Shown piece by piece: positions 8,103 through 13,419 of a stretch of 13,419 nt of DNA. Numbering within the stretch: position 1 is the first letter of the stretch; every line of letters starts with the position of its first letter. The stretch covers positions 1-13,419 of the forward strand of contig JALFIK010000217.1 of NCBI GenBank assembly GCA_022776205.1, in the 5' to 3' direction. The position numbers and the translations under genes were made by a program. Below the pieces are notes generated by a model that saw only the letters and a list, made by a program, of their open reading frames with translations, searched no databases and was not told the DNA's origin. The stretch comes from Eubacterium sp. Its GTDB lineage: Bacteria > Bacillota > Clostridia > Lachnospirales > Lachnospiraceae.

Positions 8103-8894
8103 CTATCCGATGGTATACCAAGGTTCCTTATGGATATCGCAAAGAGGAGCCAGTTTTTTTTGCAAAGCCCGAAATGGCTCTTCAGTAAAATATTTTGCCT
8201 GGGTTGGGCAAATCCTTAAGCAGGAGCCACAGCGCACACATTTATCATTATCGATGGACTTCGGATTACTCTCGCTGACTGCCTTAACCGGGCAGATACC
8301 GGCACAGAGCATACAGTAAATGCAGTAGTCGTTGGTTTCAACATTAAATGGAAATCTGGTCATCGGTGGTTTTGCGTACGGATATGATCCCGGAAGATCC
8401 AGCTTTTTCACATCGTATGTAATCATAAGACGGAGACGATCCCGAAGTTTCTCTCCAAACTCTCTGGCCGTTTCCAGATCGTTCTCGTCCGGTCGGCCCT
8501 GACCACATTCCGAAAGGTAAGTGTGCTGGCATACAAAAGTAGCAGCAGCGACAGGTATAAATCCTTTTTCCGAAACAACGTTGGAGAGTTCAGTCACCGT
8601 GTCCCCAATGTCGCCGTTTCCATAAGTTGCAACCAACACAGCCGGTGTATTTATTCCGGAAAAACGGGATAATGCTTCTGTGACTGGTACCGGCAGGCGT
8701 CCACCGTAGACAGGACTTCCAATAATAACCAGCTCATTTTCTTTAAAATGATACTCCATGTTTCGACTGTCATAGTTTGTCAGATTGATGGCTTCAACCG
8801 GATAATCGTGAAAAGCCCGGGTAATCTCTGAAAGAACAGTTTCTGTCGAATTACCGGGACTAAAATATGCATAATATACTTTCAGTAATTTCAA
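8103..8894 (-). CDS. EFR1-type flavodoxin / two [4Fe-4S] ferredoxin fusion protein
   Basis: The 263-residue protein has an N-terminal flavodoxin-like domain and a C-terminal bacterial ferredoxin domain. The FMN phosphate loop is FSPGNSTE (residues 11-18), with GSPVYGGRLP (59-68) and ATYGNGD (89-95) as further flavin-contact loops. The two cluster motifs are C191/C194/C197 with C201 and C219/C222/C225 with C229 (CxxCxxCxxxCP twice). This is the EFR1 architecture of anaerobic Firmicutes. The role is cytosolic electron transfer with unknown partner. I chose the TTG at 8892-8894 as start because GAGGGAGGGG lies five bases upstream and a good promoter lies at 8935-8963. The longer frame to 9011 would run through that promoter, and its extra residues do not resemble the family. 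Confidence 0.9.
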   Translation of the reverse strand: MKLLKVYYAYFSPGNSTETVLSEITRAFHDYPVEAINLTNYDSRNMEYHFKENELVIIGSPVYGGRLPVPVTEALSRFSGINTPAVLVATYGNGDIGDTVTELSNVVSEKGFIPVAAATFVCQHTYLSECGQGRPDENDLETAREFGEKLRDRLRLMITYDVKKLDLPGSYPYAKPPMTRFPFNVETNDYCIYCMLCAGICPVKAVSESNPKSIDNDKCVRCGSCLRICPTQAKYFTEEPFRALQKKLAPLCDIHKEPWYTIG

Positions 8895-8934
8895 AATAAC
8901 CCCTCCCTCGAAACAATTCAATTTCTTTTTAATT

Positions 8935-8963
8935 ATTATAAAAGCAGAAATAAAAAGTTGCAA
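8935..8963 (-). promoter_or_regulatory. SigA-type promoter of the flavodoxin-ferredoxin gene
   Basis: On the minus strand, -35 TTGCAA (8958-8963) and a perfect -10 TATAAT (8935-8940) are 17 bases apart. The expected transcript start near 8928 leaves a leader of roughly 35 bases to the TTG start at 8894. This supports the short form of the gene. Confidence 0.75.
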
Positions 8964-9022
8964 GGAATATATGGGGCAAAAAAGGGAAAGTTTTTGTATC
9001 TCAGGGAACAAAGAGCTACGTT

Positions 9023-9066
9023 AAAAAACAGCCAGCCGGAGAATGTCGGTCCGACTGGCTGTTTTT
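9023..9066 (-). terminator. Intrinsic terminator after the luxS operon
   Basis: CAGCCAG (9029-9035) pairs with CTGGCTG (9055-9061). CGGA and TCCG can pair further inside the 19-base loop. On the minus strand the stem is followed by a run of six T, seven bases after the stop of the cysteine-rich gene. A T5 tract also follows on the plus strand, but no plus-strand gene reads into it. Confidence 0.9.
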
Positions 9067-9072
9067 ATCCTC

Positions 9073-9267
9073 TTAGCCGAGTTTTTTCACGATTTCATCA
9101 TAAAGATCCAGATCGCAGTGTTCTTTTTTTGTGAAATGAGTGCAGTTTAGGCAACTTGGCGTGTTGCACTCACAGCTGGAATTGCGGAAGGCATATTCCT
9201 CTGAAATCGGTGAATATTTACTGCAGGCCTCGGCGACTTCCTGATAAGTTTTTTTTGAACTTTTCAT
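9073..9267 (-). CDS. Small cysteine-rich protein, probably metal-binding, unknown function
   Basis: This is a 64-residue protein without signal peptide or membrane segment. AAGGAGG lies nine bases before ATG 9267, a strong sign that it is real. Cysteines are at 15, 32, 34, 39, 42 and 51, with His at 44 and 50. The central block SCECNTPSCLNCTHF has CxCx4Cx2C spacing followed by HC, a pattern suited to a zinc knuckle or small Fe-S site. The C-terminal part (DLDLYDEIVKKL) looks helical. I do not recognise a named family. It lies 58 bases downstream of luxS on the same strand, with the operon terminator right behind it and no promoter of its own that I can see. It is therefore most likely co-transcribed with luxS. 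A tie to sulfur or methyl-cycle metabolism is inference from position only. Confidence 0.8.
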   Translation of the reverse strand: MKSSKKTYQEVAEACSKYSPISEEYAFRNSSCECNTPSCLNCTHFTKKEHCDLDLYDEIVKKLG

Positions 9268-9325
9268 GATAAATTCCTCCTTTTCTTGTCAGGTACAGGA
9301 GGTAGTATATGAAAAGACTGTCAAA

Positions 9326-9805
9326 TTATACAGGATAAATCAGATTTTTTTCTGATGGATGTTTCAGGGCTTCATTTAAATACTTATCTGCAAGATATTT
9401 TGCCATCGGAAGATTCTGATCAAGATAGTTGCCGCAGTCTTTTGGAGCAGCGCCGGGAATTTCTCCTTCAAAACCGGAAATAAAGGCAAAAGTATCCCGT
9501 ACCAGTTCAACTATAGCTGCTGAATCATAATCTCCCGCAAGAATAAGATAAAAACCGGTACGACATCCCATTGGTCCAAAGTAGATCACCCGGTCTTTCC
9601 AGTCAGGATGATTTCTTAAATAAGTAGCACCCAGATGTTCAATGGTATGCATTTCTGCCGTATTCATCACAGGTTCCCGGTTTGGCGCACACATGCGCAG
9701 ATCAAAAGTAGTAAGAGTTTCCTGTCCGACATGATCTTTTCTGGAAACATAGACGCCCGGAAGCAAATCCAGATGATTTACCGTAAAACTTGCTATTTTT
9801 TCCAT
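9326..9805 (-). CDS. luxS: S-ribosylhomocysteine lyase (LuxS)
   Basis: The 159-residue protein has the normal LuxS length and all key features. HTIEH (H53, E56, H57) together with C124 in PKDCGNYLDQNL forms the metal site. C81 in GPMGCRTGFYL is the catalytic Cys. R37-M38-C39-A40-P41-N42 is the conserved RMCAPN segment. LuxS cleaves S-ribosylhomocysteine to homocysteine and 4,5-dihydroxy-2,3-pentanedione, the precursor of AI-2, in the activated methyl cycle. It is a cytosolic homodimer. ATG 9805 follows AAGGAGG with an 11-base gap, slightly long, but no other start is available. The SigA promoter at 9850-9878 drives it. The 38-base leader is too short for a SAM riboswitch. No pfs/mtnN gene is adjacent. 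A cysteine-rich small gene follows. Confidence 0.97.
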   Translation of the reverse strand: MEKIASFTVNHLDLLPGVYVSRKDHVGQETLTTFDLRMCAPNREPVMNTAEMHTIEHLGATYLRNHPDWKDRVIYFGPMGCRTGFYLILAGDYDSAAIVELVRDTFAFISGFEGEIPGAAPKDCGNYLDQNLPMAKYLADKYLNEALKHPSEKNLIYPV

Positions 9806-9849
9806 GAATTCTGTTTCCTCCTTATAGGATAGTATTCGTATTTCAAATA

Positions 9850-9878
9850 ATCATAACCCATAAAGTAAAAAAGGTCAA
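9850..9878 (-). promoter_or_regulatory. SigA-type promoter of luxS
   Basis: On the minus strand, -35 TTGACC (9873-9878) and -10 TATGAT (9850-9855) lie 17 bases apart. Each box has a single mismatch to consensus. The predicted start near 9843 gives a leader of about 38 bases. It is back to back with the promoter of the M14 genes, with 42 bases between the two -35 boxes. Confidence 0.8.
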
Positions 9879-9920
9879 TTATTCCGAAATATTGTTGGAT
9901 AAGAAATAAATCACAGGGAT

Positions 9921-9949
9921 TTGCTATAAAAATAGACTTGTGCTATACT
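9921..9949 (+). promoter_or_regulatory. SigA-type promoter of the upstream ORF and M14 gene pair
   Basis: -35 TTGCTA (9921-9926) and -10 TATACT (9944-9949) are separated by 17 bases. Transcription should start near 9956, only a few bases before the AGGAGG at 9960-9965. This position excludes a translation start at 9940 for the M14 gene. Confidence 0.75.
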
Positions 9950-9965
9950 ATGCAAAGACAGGAGG

Positions 9966-9996
9966 AATCGATGGAGATGCCATCGGTTCTTTTTTT
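9966..9996 (+). terminator. Terminator-like hairpin in the leader of the M14 operon (possible attenuator)
   Basis: CGATGG (9969-9974) pairs with CCATCG (9980-9985) around the loop AGATG. The stem extends by T-G, A-T and A-T (9966-9968 with 9986-9988) to nine pairs. C9989 and seven T (9990-9996) follow directly. It lies about 10 bases after the predicted transcript start and covers the start codon of the upstream ORF at 9971. It has the form of an intrinsic terminator, so it could end most transcripts early. Translation of the upstream ORF would melt it. Confidence 0.65.
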
Positions 9997-10018
9997 GAAA
10001 AACAGGAGGAAATTATGA
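9971..10018 (+). CDS. Upstream ORF of 15 codons, possible leader peptide
   Basis: ATG 9971 lies five bases after a perfect AGGAGG (9960-9965) and opens a frame encoding MEMPSVLFLKNRRKL. Its TGA at 10016-10018 overlaps the ATG of the next gene (10015) in an ATGA coupling. The ten bases ACAGGAGGAA occur before both starts (9958-9967 and 10002-10011). The frame spans the terminator-like hairpin at 9966-9996. The spacing, overlap and ribosome site argue that it is translated. No run of regulatory codons for one amino acid stands out, so classical amino-acid attenuation is not obvious. The peptide itself is unlike anything I know. Confidence 0.5.
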   Translation: MEMPSVLFLKNRRKL

Positions 10019-10974
10019 TAGAGACAGTTATGTCGGTGCAGATGCCGGTAGGACTTCCTATAAAAGTGAAAAAAAATCGTCTGGAACCGGACAGGGTTCG
10101 GGAAGATATGCCCAGAGTCAGTATTCTTGCAGGAGTACATGGTGATGAGCTTCAGGGACAGTATATCTGTTATGAAATTATCCGTCGGATTAAGGAAAAC
10201 CGGGAATCACTGAAAGGAATCGTAGATGTTTATCCATGCCTGAATCCCATAGCAATGGAAGTGAGAAATCGTAACACTCCGGGAGCTTCCATTGACATGA
10301 ATGCGGTGTTTCCGGGAAGCAGGCACGGCCATACCGTTGAATATATGGCAGCGGAAATTCTGAAAGATCTGGAGGGCTCTGATTTTTGTATTGATATCCA
10401 TTCCAGTGATATCTTTCTCCAGGAGATTCCCCAGATCCGTCTGCCGGAAAATGCCGGGAAAAAGGTTCTGGATGTGGCGCAGAAGGCAGGGCTTGCGCTG
10501 GTCTGGATTAATGGAGATGCCTCGTCAGTGAAAGAAGGAAGTCTTGCATATAGTTTGAAAAGGAACGGAATCCCTAATCTTGTCATAGAATCCGGGATTG
10601 CTTTAAAAATAAATTATGAATATTGTCATAGAATAATTGACAGTATATTTTCCATTCTGAGAGATTTGAATCTTTTTCAGGGCAATGTTGTCTATAAGAA
10701 AAAGACATTCATTGCCAGAAAAAATGAGGTGGATTATGTACACTGTGATAACAGCGGTATTTTCGTCCCGAAAGCAGAAATTGGAAGCTTTGTGCGCAAA
10801 GGGCAGATAATTGGCTCAATCGTTCGTCCGATCCTTGGAGCACAGATTCAGGAAATTCTTTCACCCTGTGACGGAATGATTTTCAGCCTGCGGGAATATC
10901 CCGCGGTTTGTGAAGGAGAGTTGCTCGCGAGAATCTGCCATATGGAACGCCCGGGTGGAAAATATGAAGAGTAA
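10015..10974 (+). CDS. AstE/AspA-type M14 metallohydrolase (succinylglutamate desuccinylase/aspartoacylase family)
   Basis: From ATG 10015, with AGGAGG at 10004-10009, the protein has 319 residues. Zinc ligands of the aspartoacylase-type M14 fold are present: H42 and E45 in AGVHGDE, and H129 in CIDIHSS. E192 in LVIESG fits the catalytic base. R84/R86 in the MEVRNRN segment may hold the substrate. The usual DLNRxFPG motif reads DMNAVFPG (residues 94-101), so the Arg that normally binds the substrate carboxylate is Ala here. Residues about 245-308 form a C-terminal beta domain with biotinyl-lipoyl-like sequence (GIFVPKAEIGSFVRKGQIIG, then SPCDGMIF). The enzyme probably removes an acyl or aminoacyl group from a small amide. 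The substrate is unknown. It is cytosolic, and its start overlaps the upstream ORF stop. A frame back to 9940 exists but crosses the promoter. Confidence 0.87.
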   Translation: MIETVMSVQMPVGLPIKVKKNRLEPDRVREDMPRVSILAGVHGDELQGQYICYEIIRRIKENRESLKGIVDVYPCLNPIAMEVRNRNTPGASIDMNAVFPGSRHGHTVEYMAAEILKDLEGSDFCIDIHSSDIFLQEIPQIRLPENAGKKVLDVAQKAGLALVWINGDASSVKEGSLAYSLKRNGIPNLVIESGIALKINYEYCHRIIDSIFSILRDLNLFQGNVVYKKKTFIARKNEVDYVHCDNSGIFVPKAEIGSFVRKGQIIGSIVRPILGAQIQEILSPCDGMIFSLREYPAVCEGELLARICHMERPGGKYEE

Positions 10975-11024
10975 AAGAAGAATAAAAAATAGGAAGAATA
11001 AAAAGAGAGAGGGGGATAAAGATC

Positions 11025-11969
11025 ATGGAAGAAAAAATTTTATATTCAATGGAATCTCCTTTTCAGCAGGAATTTAACGTAAAGGGATATTATTTTGGAA
11101 AAAACGGGGGAAAGAAACGTTCTGCCTGTATTGTCGGTGCACTGCGGGGAACGGAATACCAGCAGTTATATATCTGTTCCAAACTGATTGATATTTTAAA
11201 AAAAATCGAAAAAAAAGGGGATATTGTCGGAGAAAATGGCATCCTGGTTATTCCTGCAGTTAACAGAATATCCATGGATTATGGAAAAAGATTTTGGATT
11301 TCTGATGATAAAGATTTAAATCGGCTGTTTCCCGGGAGTCCGAATGGCGAGTCGGGAAGCCGTGTTGTCCATGCAATCTGGGAGACAACGAAAGGATATC
11401 AGTACGGGATTCATCTTCCGTCTTTTTATCTGGGCGGTACATTTATTCCTCACATACGTCTGCTTGATCCGGAGCATGGAAGTACAAGTCTTGCAAATTT
11501 ATTCGGACTTCCCTATGTGATTGAGGCCAAGACCAGACCTTTTGACCGGACGACGCTCCATTATAACTGGCAGAAAAATGGCACGGAGGCTTTCTCTCTC
11601 TATACGGGAGCGACAGGACAAATTGATGATGAACTGGCGGTACAGGCGGTATCTTCCATTCTCAGATTTCTTACAAGAATGGGCATTATCCGATATTATT
11701 CCCACAGTGGTTATATTGCCAGTGTTTTAAAAGAAGAAGATTTAGAGCCTGTGATGACCCGGGCAGCCGGTTTGTTTATTCGTAAGGCAGAGTGTGGACA
11801 GGAGGTAAGCCGGGGAGATGTGCTTGCCCGGATTATGGAGGCGGATAGCGGAGAGATTATTTCCGAAGTGACGGCTCCGACAGACGGAATTCTTTTTTAT
11901 GCACAGACAAAGCCGGTTGTCTATTCGGACCTTCTTGCTTTTCAGATAATAAAAAGAATTCATCTGTAA
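11025..11969 (+). CDS. AstE/AspA-type M14 paralogue, probable pseudoenzyme partner
   Basis: This 314-residue protein is a paralogue of the preceding one and aligns along its whole length, including the C-terminal beta domain (GLFIRKAECGQEVSRGDVLA, then APTDGILF). Key catalytic positions differ. The HGDE zinc motif reads RGTE (R41-E44), so the first zinc His is lost. The LVIESG base motif reads SLYTG, with Y193 in place of Glu. H130 (YGIHLPS) remains, and DLNRLFPG (97-104) keeps the Arg missing from its neighbour. A normal zinc-dependent hydrolysis therefore seems unlikely. A regulatory or substrate-binding subunit for the upstream enzyme is my inference. ATG 11025 is preceded by AGAGAGGGGG at 11006-11015. 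The 50-base gap to the first gene is purine-rich and holds no terminator, so the two are co-transcribed. Confidence 0.82.
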   Translation: MEEKILYSMESPFQQEFNVKGYYFGKNGGKKRSACIVGALRGTEYQQLYICSKLIDILKKIEKKGDIVGENGILVIPAVNRISMDYGKRFWISDDKDLNRLFPGSPNGESGSRVVHAIWETTKGYQYGIHLPSFYLGGTFIPHIRLLDPEHGSTSLANLFGLPYVIEAKTRPFDRTTLHYNWQKNGTEAFSLYTGATGQIDDELAVQAVSSILRFLTRMGIIRYYSHSGYIASVLKEEDLEPVMTRAAGLFIRKAECGQEVSRGDVLARIMEADSGEIISEVTAPTDGILFYAQTKPVVYSDLLAFQIIKRIHL

Positions 11970-11973
11970 AAAA

Positions 11974-12008
11974 CTGAAAAATTTCCTGAAGTTTTTTCCA
12001 GTGTTTTT
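11974..12008 (+). terminator. Weak candidate terminator after the M14 pair
   Basis: CTGAAAAA (11974-11981) can pair with TTTTT-C-CAG (11992-12001, one bulged C). T5 follows at 12004-12008. The stem is AT-rich and imperfect, so read-through into purL is possible. No stronger hairpin is visible before the purL promoter. Confidence 0.35.
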
Positions 12009-12067
12009 GTCAGATTTCATGTTTTTACAAAAAGAAGGATAAAATGATGGGAAATGCAAAAAAAAAG

Positions 12068-12076
12068 TGGTATGAT
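12068..12076 (+). promoter_or_regulatory. Extended -10 promoter of purL
   Basis: TGGTATGAT matches the extended -10 form TGnTATAAT with one mismatch in the hexamer. No good -35 is found 16-18 bases upstream (TGGGAA at 12048-12053 is the best). Predicted start is near 12083, about 60 bases before ATG 12144. Confidence 0.5.
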
Positions 12077-12095
12077 ACTTCTAGTGTGTAAAAAT

Positions 12096-12116
12096 CCGGA
12101 ACACTACCTGTTCCGG
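12096..12116 (+). promoter_or_regulatory. Perfect inverted repeat in the purL leader, possible operator or RNA hairpin
   Basis: The 8-base arms CCGGAACA (12096-12103) and TGTTCCGG (12109-12116) flank a 5-base CTACC centre. There is no T tract behind it, so it is not a terminator. It starts about 13 bases downstream of the predicted transcript start, a common place for a repressor operator. The arms recall the CCGAAC core of Bacillus PurR boxes but contain an extra G, and the spacing is far shorter, so PurR control is only a possibility. Confidence 0.45.
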
Positions 12117-12143
12117 TAAACTTAAATATATTTGGAGGATAGC

Positions 12144-13419
12144 ATGAATCGGGTAAAGAGATTATATGTGGAAAAGAAACCGTCCTATGCGGTTAAAGCA
12201 AAAGAACTTGCAGAAGAAATCAGGGCATATCTCTCAATTGAAGATGTGAGCAATGTGAGAATCCTCGTTCGTTATGATGTGGAGAATGTGTCTGAGGAGA
12301 CAATGAAAAAAGCGATGGATACCGTTTTTTCAGAACCACCGGTTGATAATCTGTATGAAGAAGATTTTCCAAAGGAGAGAGAGGACAGAGTATTTAGTGT
12401 CGAGTATCTTCCGGGTCAGTTTGACCAGAGAGCGGACTCTGCAATGCAGTGTCTTCAGCTGTTAAATGAAAAGGAAAGTCCGGTAATCCGGTCTGCAACA
12501 ACTTATGTTTTTTCCGGAAATATCAGCGATGAAGAATTTTCCAGAATCAAGGAATACTGTATTAATCCGGTTGATTCCAGAGAAACAGATGAGAAAAAAC
12601 CGGAAACACTGGTCGTAGATTATCCGGAACCGGCAGATGTAGTAATCTTTGACGGATTTAGGGATATGGCAGAGGGCGAACTGCGTCAATTATATGAATC
12701 TCTTGGACTGGCTATGACGTTCGAAGATTTTGTGTTCATTCAGAAATATTTTCATGATGAGGAAGACAGGAATCCGACGATGACAGAAATTCGTGTGCTG
12801 GATACTTACTGGTCCGATCATTGTCGTCACACAACCTTCGCGACGGAGCTTAAGGATGTTGTATTCGATGAGGGATATTATAAACCATTATTTGAAAAAA
12901 CCTATCATGAATATTTAGAGGACAGACGTCAGGTTTACGGAGATCGAAAGGATAAATATATTTGTCTTATGGATCTGGCTCTCATGGGAATGAAGAAGTT
13001 AAAACAGGATGGTCTTCTGGATAATATGGAAGAGAGCGATGAGATCAATGCCTGCAGCATTGTTGTGCCGGTTGAGTTTGAAGATAAAACGGAAGAGTGG
13101 CTGATCAGTTTTAAAAATGAAACGCACAATCATCCGACAGAGATTGAGCCATTTGGTGGTGCGGCAACCTGTCTGGGCGGTGCGATCCGTGATCCGTTGT
13201 CCGGACGTTCCTATGTATATCAGGCAATGCGTGTGACCGGATGTGCAGACCCGACTCTCCCACTGGCAGATACAATGCAGGGCAAACTCCCACAGAGGAA
13301 ACTTACCACCGGGGCAGCGAAGGGTTACAGTTCCTACGGCAATCAGATTGGGCTTGCCACAGGTCTTGTGGATGAAATTTATCATCCGGGTTATGTGGCG
13401 AAACGTATGGAAATCGGTG
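12144..13419 (+). CDS. purL: Phosphoribosylformylglycinamidine synthase (PurL), 5' part
   Basis: The frame opens at ATG 12144, eight bases after GGAGG (12134-12138 region), and continues through the window end with 425 complete codons and no stop. It encodes the N-terminal third of the large PurL, which converts FGAR, glutamine and ATP to FGAM in purine synthesis. The substrate-site motifs are plain: DTYWSDHCRHTTF around 12807-12840, and the run KNETHNHPTEIEPFGGAAT from about 13114, followed by CLGGAIRDPLSGRSYVY. Clostridial large-form PurL enzymes run to about 1250 residues with a C-terminal glutaminase, which would lie outside this window. The N-terminal region (MNRVKRLYVEKKP) carries the PurS-like and linker domains. 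It has its own extended -10 promoter and a leader inverted repeat. Nearest purine genes, if any, must be downstream. Confidence 0.95.
   Translation, partial: MNRVKRLYVEKKPSYAVKAKELAEEIRAYLSIEDVSNVRILVRYDVENVSEETMKKAMDTVFSEPPVDNLYEEDFPKEREDRVFSVEYLPGQFDQRADSAMQCLQLLNEKESPVIRSATTYVFSGNISDEEFSRIKEYCINPVDSRETDEKKPETLVVDYPEPADVVIFDGFRDMAEGELRQLYESLGLAMTFEDFVFIQKYFHDEEDRNPTMTEIRVLDTYWSDHCRHTTFATELKDVVFDEGYYKPLFEKTYHEYLEDRRQVYGDRKDKYICLMDLALMGMKKLKQDGLLDNMEESDEINACSIVVPVEFEDKTEEWLISFKNETHNHPTEIEPFGGAATCLGGAIRDPLSGRSYVYQAMRVTGCADPTLPLADTMQGKLPQRKLTTGAAKGYSSYGNQIGLATGLVDEIYHPGYVAKRMEIG

Noticed and set aside
8895..9011. 39-codon N-terminal extension of the flavodoxin-ferredoxin gene
   Set aside because: It runs through the TATAAT/TTGCAA promoter. 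The flavodoxin beta-strand begins just after the TTG at 8894, which has its own strong ribosome site.
9309..9338. Nine-codon plus-strand ORF (MKRLSNYTG) behind an AGGAGG, between luxS and the cysteine-rich gene
   Set aside because: No promoter precedes it, the surrounding operon is on the other strand, and such short matches arise by chance.
9339..9356. Inverted repeat ATCAGA / TCTGAT at the 3' end of luxS
   Set aside because: It lies within the luxS coding sequence and no T tract follows the stem on the minus strand, so it is not a convincing terminator.
9940..10014. 25-codon N-terminal extension of the first M14 gene from ATG 9940
   Set aside because: It starts inside the spacer and -10 region of the promoter, has no ribosome site, and the extra residues match nothing in the family. 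ATG 10015 has a perfect AGGAGG.
1..13419. Mobile elements, phage, CRISPR, toxin-antitoxin or defence genes
   Set aside because: No transposase, integrase, repeat-spacer structure, paired small toxin genes or known defence domains were seen. Base composition looks even along the window.

Overview
The window looks like a chromosomal segment of a low-to-moderate GC, Gram-positive, strictly anaerobic Clostridia, most probably a member of the Lachnospiraceae. This rests on the strong AGGAGG-type ribosome binding sites, SigA-type promoters with 17-base spacers, a pyrophosphate-type phosphofructokinase, an [FeFe]-hydrogenase maturase (HydE), an EFR1-type flavodoxin-ferredoxin and a clostridial-type PurL. 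It reads as core chromosome. I see no transposase, integrase, phage gene, CRISPR array, tRNA or rRNA. Species cannot be fixed from the sequence alone.

Layout: (1) 1-2322, plus strand: the 3' part of an ABC-F ATPase gene, followed 11 bases later by a DUF1015 gene. (2) 2294-3538, minus strand: a PPi-type phosphofructokinase that converges on DUF1015 and overlaps it by 29 bases, with a clear promoter at 3591-3619. (3) 3721-8043, plus strand: a tight four-gene run of zinc-dependent phospholipase C-like protein, S11 D,D-carboxypeptidase-like protein, HydE and ROK glucokinase. It is closed by a bidirectional terminator at 8052-8096. (4) 8103-8894, minus strand: an EFR1-type flavodoxin/2x[4Fe-4S] protein with a TTG start and its own promoter. 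(5) 9805-9023, minus strand: luxS, then a small cysteine-rich protein, then an intrinsic terminator. (6) 9921-11969, plus strand, divergent from luxS: a promoter, a 15-codon upstream ORF that contains a terminator-like hairpin, and two tandem AstE/AspA-type M14 metallohydrolase paralogues. (7) 12068 to the window end, plus strand: extended -10 promoter, an inverted repeat in the leader, and the first third of purL.

The most interesting part is 9921-11969. The first M14 paralogue keeps the zinc ligands and catalytic Glu but has Ala where the family usually has the substrate-binding Arg of DLNR. The second has lost the first zinc His and the Glu but keeps DLNR. This looks like a catalytic/pseudoenzyme pair. 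Its leader has a strong promoter, a short ORF with a perfect Shine-Dalgarno sequence, a 9-bp hairpin with a 7-T tract inside that ORF, and a stop codon overlapping the start of the first M14 gene (ATGA). That arrangement suggests translation-dependent control of early transcription termination. Other items worth checking are the carboxypeptidase with a degenerate SxN motif and SLH-like C-terminal repeats, and the luxS-linked cysteine-rich small protein. The other genes are recognisable housekeeping or redox functions: glycolysis entry (glucokinase, PPi-PFK), hydrogenase maturation, methyl-cycle/AI-2 chemistry and purine synthesis.
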